DNA of 64,000 nucleotides, taken from contig CM063251.1 of assembly GCA_032158295.1 (NCBI GenBank), positions 20,031,433 through 20,095,432 on the forward strand. The letters run 5' to 3'. The DNA is from Pycnopodia helianthoides. Taxonomy: Eukaryota > Echinodermata > Asteroidea > Forcipulatida > Asteriidae. Position numbers and translations under genes: made by a program. Below are positions 56,493-64,000 of the stretch, piece by piece (the stretch's first letter is position 1; the number at the start of each line of letters is the position of its first letter). Under the pieces are notes generated by a model. It saw only the letters and a program-made list of their open reading frames with translations. It had not been told where the DNA came from and ran no database searches.

Positions 56493-57011
56493 TGTATGTG
56501 GTGATGTGGCATGACGCACACGCGTTTGTGCGTCTGCCTAGTGCAATAATCTATGCATATGAAGTGTGCCAACCAATAGTGTCTGTACGCATGCGTGAAT
56601 GTAATTAGCTTGTTTGGGAAGGGCCAATTATGTTATGTGAGTTTTGGTACGATTTGAAAGGTGGTAAACGTCTCCAAAAGATGACATTAAAACTGAAAAT
56701 AGATCGAGAAAAGAGGCACGTCTCCAGCCCCTCTCGAATACTGCTTATAGAACTGCTGAGTAGGCCTACATAAAACAAACTTTACCAGCAGCAATACCAC
56801 GTGATCCAGAATTATTGTGACGCCTCCCCTGACAATTTTTTGTTGTTGCGAAAATTACTTTGTTATTGAGCAACGTTATTTGAATACAGCGTCTTTTACA
56901 CTAACGATCAACAGCAGAAACACAACGACCTCGTCCGTTTCATTTCTCTTTGGTGTGTAGTCAAAACTATGACTAGTCAACTAAATGAACAGTGCGTACA
57001 TTTCTTATGGG

Positions 57012-57092
57012 AGGAGTGTTGGCCCTGAAAAGAGCCGTCGTTGTGTGGTCTGGACGTTTCGACCAGTATACTTTGGTCATCTTCAGGAGACG
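57012..57092 (-). mobile_element. Penelope-type terminal fragment with hammerhead-like core
   Basis: On minus: CTGAAGATGACC, a short loop, GGTCGAAACGTC, then CCACACAACGACGGCTCTTT. The CTGA...GA and CGAAAC blocks separated by a pairable ACC/GGT stem resemble a degenerate hammerhead ribozyme, as found in Penelope-like element ends. The catalytic CTGATGA box is not intact (CTGAAGATGA), so self-cleavage is not claimed. Confidence 0.4.
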
Positions 57093-57202
57093 ATGTTTTA
57101 GACGACCTATGTGCTATATATCTGTAAACAGAAACTGAAACCCGTTACGTGTAAAAACTACAAAAAGAAGAAAAAAAAACATAAAAAAAACCCCAAACAA
57201 AC

Positions 57203-57340
57203 CGGGCCCCAATTTTCTTGGAGCTGCTTAAGCAGAAAATATGGCTTAAAATGTGTTTGCTAAGCAGGAATGAACATGATACCAGTCACAGATGGTATAT
57301 GTAACATGGTACTTTGGCTGGTAACCTTATTTCCCTTTTG
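57203..57340. mobile_element. Partial MITE, family A (copy 5)
   Basis: Left end CGGGCCCCAATTTTCTTGGA, then GCTGCTTAAGCAGAAAATA and CTGGTAACCTTATTTC. The right end is missing or lost in diverged sequence. Confidence 0.65.
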
Positions 57341-59731
57341 GTTAAACATTGATATGTATGGAAGAACAATAAGACGTCTACCTGATGGTGAATGTCTACA
57401 ACGCAATTTGACAATGAGCTGTTAGGAAAATACTGCTTACAAATTTGTTTTGCTAGAAGAAAATTATAGTGAGGCGCGACTCGCAACAATTTGGTTGGTA
57501 ACCTAATTCAAGATGTTTTTTTCTTAGTAAATTGTACTGACAGTCTTGGGAGCTCAGGCCGAATTTAGAGTGGAGAATGATCTTAGGAGAAGTACTACGT
57601 CATAATGTTTAATGAATATTTGTGATAGTTGGAGTGTTGTAAAAATCTCTTGCGTACTTTTTACAGAAAAAACGATGTTTGCCAAACTTATTTTTTTTAC
57701 ACCTATATTGTGCCATTAATTTTTACAGAGAGCATGTGCTGTAAAGTAACACCCAATTGAAGAATAAACAATTTCCGTGAATGTGAATAACTCTAAAAAG
57801 CGTCATAAGTAAAATAAAAAAAAGCTTTTCAATCAAAGTCGGTAACGACTCCGTTTTTTAACGACGGGCATGTGGCGGTGCTCAGGCCGAACAGCGGCCG
57901 TGTTGAGTGCCCTCGCGACCCGTCGTAAACGCCACAACGAGCTCGCTTACCCGTGGAAAATGAGCAATAATATTGTGTTATAGTTTTCATTTTATAAGCT
58001 GATTTGACGGGCAGTCCTCCCGCCGTGCACTCTTCCCTTGTTTAGTCGGTTAAATGAACCCACTCCAATAACCACTTCTGGGTCCGTAAACAGCAATCCA
58101 AGACTGAAATTTGTCCATAATTTCAATCGTTTATAATTCATAAAGACTGATATGGTAAAGGAGAATCTGTCATTTTTATCTCTTTCAGCTTGTATATTGG
58201 GACGAATGGTGTGATGAATAGAGTCTAGCCTGCAAGTGTTTTATACTGTCCAATGTGTTTTAAAAGTTTAACAATGATAAGTTTGATCGATTTGGGAAAG
58301 TTACTGACACAATTGTGAAAATGGGTCATGGTAGTTCTAAAAGTAGACAAAGCATTATAGATACGAGTCACTTATTGTAATACTGGTTATTAATTTCTTT
58401 GGGCTGAAGGTCTCCAAATGAAACGCGAAGGTGGATTGTGTATACAAGCCACAGTGTTTGGTCAAACCTCAACCATTACAAAAAACCCAACAATGGTTCA
58501 ATGCAACTATCCATCATCATGATGTCACTGAAAGATCACCATTCGTTTTCAGAATAATTCATACATCATGCAAAGTTTGATATCAAACAAGCTGGAAGGT
58601 TCACATAATAAAAACCACAAAAGTAATCAATGAAAATTACAGTTAAATGGGCGTATTATGTTAAAGCAACATTCACTTGAAAGAACGGCTTGCGACGGTT
58701 CGTACGTATTTAAAAAAAAAAATACTTTTAACAAATACAAATTATGGTTATATCGTAAATTCTTGCAGTGTCAGGTAGGCCTCAGAGGTTATTATTTTCA
58801 GACTCATTTTGGAAAGTTCACAATATTCCGAATTGGAGCGATTTACAGCAATAAGTTTGTAATACTTTTGTTTAATATCTTTTTTAAAGCTTTTGGTAAA
58901 TTTTGAGGGTGACATTTTTTATGCAGCCTGACTGCAACGCAGCTGTTGGCTGCGATGGTCGAATTTCAATAAATCATTTCAAATAAAATCAAGTCAAATA
59001 TTGACACCAATTACAAGTTCTTACAAAACAAATCTTGAATTAAAAACCACTGGACGGTGTAAATTGTTAACTGAAACTAAAAATATTGCCCAATTCACTC
59101 TAAGATTCTGGAAATGGATTTACAGAAAAATTTCGAAACATCCCTTTATCTTGATTTTGTGCAACAGTTTCGATATTCAAATTCGAAGGGAACTTTGAGC
59201 TATTCAAATGAGACTCATATATTTTGAATATTCAAATCAGCAAAGAGCACCGACCTGCTGTGCTGATTCCAGAGGGGGGGGGGGGGGTGGGCGATGTCGT
59301 CTGCACTCTGAGTCCGAATGTGAGACCATAAAGTTGCAGCAAACGATGGCCGTTAACTCACAATCGACACCTTGATAAAACGGTTCACCGCCAAAGACCG
59401 TCAGGCATGCAACGCAGCGCTGAAACATGAGTATCATTAGCGTTAGAATTTACACTCAATTCTGACCTTAATTCCACACTAAAAGCAAGACAGTTTCTTT
59501 CTTCAGGTGATGCATCGAAAATATCACACAATTTCTGGATGATTTCGAATGTTTTAGAATCCGAGTTTTAGAGTATTTATCCAGAGGTCATAGACCAGAA
59601 AGGGGACATTTTTGAAGGATTTTGTGTGAGTGATAATCTACGTCTTCAGTCGTGCCACTTCGTTCATTTCCCACATGTTTTATGATCTATTTTGTAACTC
59701 GACGAGGACACCATCATCAAGTGATTTAATC
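57341..59731. other. Intergenic upstream of the 59.7 kb gene
   Basis: AT-rich, with homopolymer runs (58709-58718 A, 59274-59287 G). A 58965-58995 stretch (TTTCAATAAATCATTTCAAATAAA) looks like a LINE 3' tail. No coding exon supported. Confidence 0.4.
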
Positions 59732-60245
59732 ATGGAGACAGTCACGCAGGCTTTCGGTGGGAAACCTTGCTCCTTGACTGCCCCAGGTGGCGGTGGTGGT
59801 TACTCGCCCAGCCGGTCTGCCGGGGCCGGCACGGGCTTCATGCAGGTACCGGGAGCTGTCGATCGCGGTCCGTCAACGTCCAACGCCCACCTTCACCACT
59901 CCCCGGTGTCCGGACCAGGCGGTTTCGCCTACACACGGGCCGACTGTCGCTTCGTTCAACCTGGGGCGGTTGCCCCTCCGTCTGCCTCTTACGATGAACA
60001 GTACAAGAGCTACCGGTCCTCTGCTACGGCGGCTGCTCTTTCCTTCAACAGCATGGAGTTATCTTCGGGGCACGAGGCTAGCCATCATCGGATGGACTTT
60101 ACAAATCCGATGAGGTACTCTAGCTCCGTGGGAAGTGCTGCTGCAGTGATGTACGGGGCAAGTAACCACCACGCCACCCAGCAACATCTCTCTTGCCTCA
60201 ACTATCCAAGCTGTGCTAACCCCAGTTATCCTTTCGGTATTTCAG
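59732..60245 (+). CDS. First coding exon of a probable transcription factor
   Basis: ATG at 59732 opens METVTQAFGGKPCSLTAPGG; the frame runs 171 codons to a consensus donor (TCAG|GTAAGC) at 60245/60246. GC-rich codon use contrasts with the AT-rich surroundings. The protein is Gly-, Ser-, His- and Ala-rich with isolated aromatic motifs (SYDEQYKSYRSS, CLNYPSCANPSYPFGISG), typical of the N-terminal exon of homeodomain or related developmental regulators whose DNA-binding domain lies in a later exon. No later exon is found to 64000, so intron 1 exceeds 3.7 kb. I cannot name the family from this exon. Confidence 0.6.
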
Positions 60246-60531
60246 GTAAGCTTAAAGATTGAGCGAATCGTTCTTTTTTTCGCCTGAGGAAAATAAAATT
60301 ATTGAAATTTTCTTGTGATGAATCCAGGTATAGATATCCTCAACAGTCTCTGAACCTCTTTGTGTGAGCCCGAAGAAAACTGAAAGTAGGGTCGATTTCA
60401 AAGACGCTTTCAATTTAAGATTGAAGAAAGAAAACACTTCCATGTCCTACCGGATTCGAACCTTGATTTGAGCCCGTGTCTGCCTGCATAAACGCAGGCT
60501 GGTAGCCCTTCTTGTCCAAGCAGATCACTAA
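60246..60531. other. Start of intron 1 with tRNA-like debris
   Basis: At 60450-60530 a minus-strand B-box (GGTTCGAATCC) and a stem-like ACCAGCCTGCGTTTATGCAGG suggest an eroded SINE or tRNA relic. Confidence 0.4.
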
Positions 60532-60683
60532 CAGGGCCGATTTCACCTAAGAGCTAAGATTAATCTTAACTGTGTACCAATCTTAATTGCTAAGCAGAGT
60601 GTGATGTCACAATACAAATCACTTTGGCACTACTGATAACTCATCTTAAGATGAATCTTAGTGCTTTGTGAAATGGAGCTCTG
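60532..60683. mobile_element. Fold-back MITE, family B, full length
   Basis: CAGGGCCGATTTCACCTAAG left end and GTGAAATGGAGCTCTG right end, with inner AGCTAAGATTAATCTTAA and CATCTTAAGATGAATCTTAG arms. Shows what the truncated copies at 8881 and 19639 have lost. Confidence 0.8.
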
Positions 60684-63600
60684 ATTATACACCCGTTCCA
60701 AAGTTTCATAAAAAGCTTCAAAACTCCCATAACTAAAATCAAAAGTTGATGGAGCAGTTCTGGCTGAAACTGTCAAATAAACTATTTAAGAGCTTGAAAG
60801 AAAATTGCAAAGAGAGAAAACATTATCTGGTTTGTGATAAACTCAATTAGAGTTCTCACAAATTGACTGGGGTTACTCATGGGAGGGGAAGGGCGGATGA
60901 GGGGGCGATCAATCGAGCCAGTCACGCCTTCATCTTTCAGCAGAAGTTCTTTTCAAAATAAGTTTTCTTCTATGTCCATTCTTTTGTTCCCGGCATGAAT
61001 AAATAAAGCAAAAATGCTTTGCCTATGAATGTTCAAATCCCGTTCTTCTCTCGACTCCCTCCCTACCCTGCTAGATCTTACTCGTTTTTATATTAAAAAT
61101 CAAGTCCATATCAAAGGTTCGCATCCGAAAAGTTGTTAAGATTGCGCCGTTTTTGTCAAAAATGTTAGGCCACATTTGTAAAACATCTTAAGAATAGTAT
61201 GAACTTGAGGAGATGGTTCACTGCTACCCTTGGAGACAAAAAACTTCAGAATGTTTCATAAATTCAAGCTAACTATAGTCAGTTAAAAGTCATGAAATAG
61301 ATGACCCACGCGGCAAGAAGGATTACCCCAAAGCTCAACAAAAAGGAAAAGGGCTTGAAGTGGTTATAAAACACTCGTCATTAAACTTTTCTTTCGATTA
61401 ACTGTTCATGGCTCGTATTTTGAAAAGAAGATTAGAATGTAAAGCATCATCTTTCTATGAGGCATATAACGAGAACTGTTAATTGTCCGCAAACTTCACC
61501 TTCAAACTACTAACATGTAAATATGGTCAGCTCATGCGATATGATAAAATGATACTCAAATCTTCAAAAATAAAATAACAATGCATGATCGACCACAATA
61601 ATAATATGTGATTACCATAGGTTGTGATGCAAGAGACACTCATTTTGGATCCAAACTTTAGTTGGTGATAAAAAAAAATCAATTTGTAATTCTGTCAAAG
61701 GCAAATAATTGGAACAACGATTATTTCAAAAATGTTTAGGTTTCTTCAACATTGTAACAATATTATTCTTTAACTTGGTATAGGAAAGAATTTACTATTT
61801 CAAAAACACAGTTGCACTATTTAAAAGTTTAAAGGTTTGCGTCTCAAAGTATTACAAATCTTCAAAAATGTTTGCATTATAAATGGAAAAGTAAGCAAAA
61901 ACAATGCAAATTAATAAACTATCACCACGGCAACCATGATATTCCCGAATTAATGATGGTCCATTTTGATTAAAAGAAAGACTCTCACTGACAAATTTAA
62001 AAGATGTACCGAGCTAATCCGAGATGACAAATGAAAGGGGCAATTTCTTTTCTATAGGTAGGCCTCATTTGTATTCATCTATTTATCAAATTTAATGTAT
62101 GGAAAGGTGGAATGGAAATCAAGGATTCCCACTTGGATTTTCCTTCGACGAAGAGGCCCATGACGATGCAAAACTGGTTTCCATTGATAAGTACCCGGTA
62201 CGCTTCCAAAAACTACACATTCTGGTCACTATTTCATTTTTCGTCCGCATCTTGACCATGGAAAAGTAAAGTGATTCGTCTCGACCATGGTCACATGATA
62301 TAAATGTTTGATTGACTTTTAATCGAACGTTAGTAGTATATGTATACTAGTGTACACTTTAGCATGTTCACTATTGTAAACAAACAATAATATAGTAATA
62401 TTTACCGATCATAAAACAATGAAACTTTAATAAATCTGTCATATTTAGTACACCCAAGATTGCTTCAACATAATACGACAAATTGTAGATAGTTTTTACA
62501 GTCATATAAATGCTTTTATAGATTCTAAAAAGAACACTTCTTTTTTTGCAAAATGACCTGTCTCGAAAGGAGATTACAGTACATTCATTACATAACGGAC
62601 TCATATTTGGGAAGTTTAATTGGCATTTTTATGAAACTGTTTGTCCTTGTTTTTGTCGGTTTTGCGAATGTGGATCGGTTTTGCAGCTGGGTCTTGGGGG
62701 GGGGGGGGTAGATACGGCCTTGCATAGGGGTCCCACAGCAAGAATGTTTTCGGAGAAACAATTATTACTCCAGTAGAATCATATCAAAATGAGTCATCAA
62801 TGAGTCTATTGTGGATATTACGGTGTTATAAATACGTTGTTAAGTCAAAAGAATGTTGAATTAAAGGCAATTTTTTGGTGAAATCATAGTCTGCTGCTGA
62901 CCGTATAGAGTGAGAGGGTGGGGCCAAATTGGGGTTTCAGGAAGGGACTCAATGCAAATCGATTCAAATTTCCAAGGAACACCCACAAAAATATTTCTGA
63001 AATATGTCATCAGAACGACTGCTCGCTTTCACAGAAAACACCATCGTAATTTTGTCTGTCTTATAATTTGATCCATTCGGCCCTCGTGTACTTTCTCAAA
63101 GATGGAATCATTCCGAGCGCATCATTTTCATATCTGACAGTTTTAAAATTATATTCCCTGCAATGATGTCCCATGTCTTTTTTTTTAATACGGAATTTCA
63201 GTGTAATGTTGTTAACAACGTTGGGTTATTATTAATAAGCTGGACAGCTATCAACATTTCACTTGTGGTTTGATTCTATAACCGAAATTTCGTTGACGAA
63301 GTACCTATGGTAAAACCAAAAGCTAAAAATATCTGCACTCGCTTGAACGATCGTATTATTCTCTACAACACACAGTTTTCGGTCACACACAAATTCGAAA
63401 TAATAATAATAACGATGCTAAACATTTCCTTGTGTAAATCCAATTCTCCATGACGTCATTACTTGCCTGCGCCATTTTAGGAATCGGTTTCTTCGTGTGT
63501 TGTCCAGTGCGCATTTTAGGCAACGCGCGTGCAGTTCGACGCGCACGGTGTCTTGACGTTGTTTTGTGCAGTGCTCTTTTTATGCAACGCGCGTGCAGTT

Positions 63601-64000
63601 CGACGCGCACGATGTCTTTACGTTGCTTTTTTGGGCTCCCAAAATATCAGACTTTGGGCAGAGAGTAGTAGAGTGTGACGTCGGTGCTAGGGGCCAATAG
63701 TGCACATCATTTATGTAATCTTGTAATAGCTACGTCATTGTTCCATTAACTTCTTCATTATCAAAACCCAAATAAAAAATTAAGTACTTGTGTAAAATGT
63801 AATTATGCATTTTATGCAAATGTCGTAGAATTAAACATATCAAGCGCGTTGGCTGGGAAACTAACCCATGTACTGTATCGACAGTATGCCAAGATCTCCC
63901 GATTTTTTTCGCCATTTGTTGTAATTCCAAATTCAAAATGGCTATAAACTTTTTAGCCCAATAATCTTTTAAGCAAATCTACAAGAAAGCAAAATTTGAG
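60684..64000. other. Non-coding, probably intron 1 of the 59.7 kb gene
   Basis: AT-rich with a G run at 62696-62708. No exon with convincing splice sites and coding bias was found. A tandem duplicate with palindromic core lies at 63520-63624. Confidence 0.4.
63520..63624. repeat. Two-copy repeat with GCGCGTGCAGTTCGACGCGC core
   Basis: CAACGCGCGTGCAGTTCGAC and GCGCAC[G]RTGTCTT occur at about 63521 and 63583 (step ~62 bp). The core is a near-palindrome, in a locally CpG-rich patch. Confidence 0.8.

Noticed and set aside
59732..60245. Assignment to a Hox or another named homeobox family
   Set aside because: No DNA-binding domain is in the window, and the low-complexity exon matched no N-terminal signature I could recall with confidence.

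Overview
The window is eukaryotic nuclear DNA, most likely from a marine deuterostome and probably an echinoderm. The reasons are split genes with GT-AG introns, a tRNA-Asn(GTT) cluster with Pol III T-runs and no encoded CCA, many short fold-back transposons, and an MDH1B gene. The species cannot be fixed from sequence alone.

Layout. (1) Positions 1-21619 are a tandem array of a ~10.75 kb unit. Two full, almost identical units (109-10861 and 10862-21619) follow the tail of a third (1-108). Each unit carries a complete four-exon MDH1B-like gene on + and, convergent to it, the last two exons of a protein-kinase gene on -. Only the rightmost kinase copy keeps its 5' exons, so one seven-exon, 1027-codon gene can be assembled across 20264-26288; it has a 14-residue repeat domain before the kinase domain. 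(2) 27191-36000 is repeat-rich: a TTAA-bounded element, about 20 decayed tRNA-like units (the last ones in a ~360 bp higher-order repeat), and a 17-bp satellite of about 3.5 kb that decays rightwards and holds an 818 bp transposon with an 11-bp target duplication. (3) 36541-38310 has fold-backs and an inverted-repeat-bounded segment containing a frame-disrupted THAP zinc-finger gene and a LINE relic. (4) 38572-54272 (+) is a phase-consistent transmembrane receptor gene: signal peptide, three Ig-like domains, an unrecognised cysteine-bearing region, a GCC2/GCC3 (ephrin-receptor-like) cysteine repeat, one membrane helix and a very long, repeat-built cytoplasmic tail. Its seventh intron holds 17 tRNA-Asn genes and pseudogenes on the opposite strand. 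(5) 54.4-64 kb is mostly non-coding with SINE/MITE debris and one probable transcription-factor first exon (59732-60245).

The two best candidates for undescribed biology are the receptor, with its Ser-rich and Pro-rich repeat tail and its antisense intronic tRNA-Asn array, and the kinase gene with its 5'-truncated tandem copies. Exon models were built by reading splice sites and phases by eye; no alignment or database search was run.
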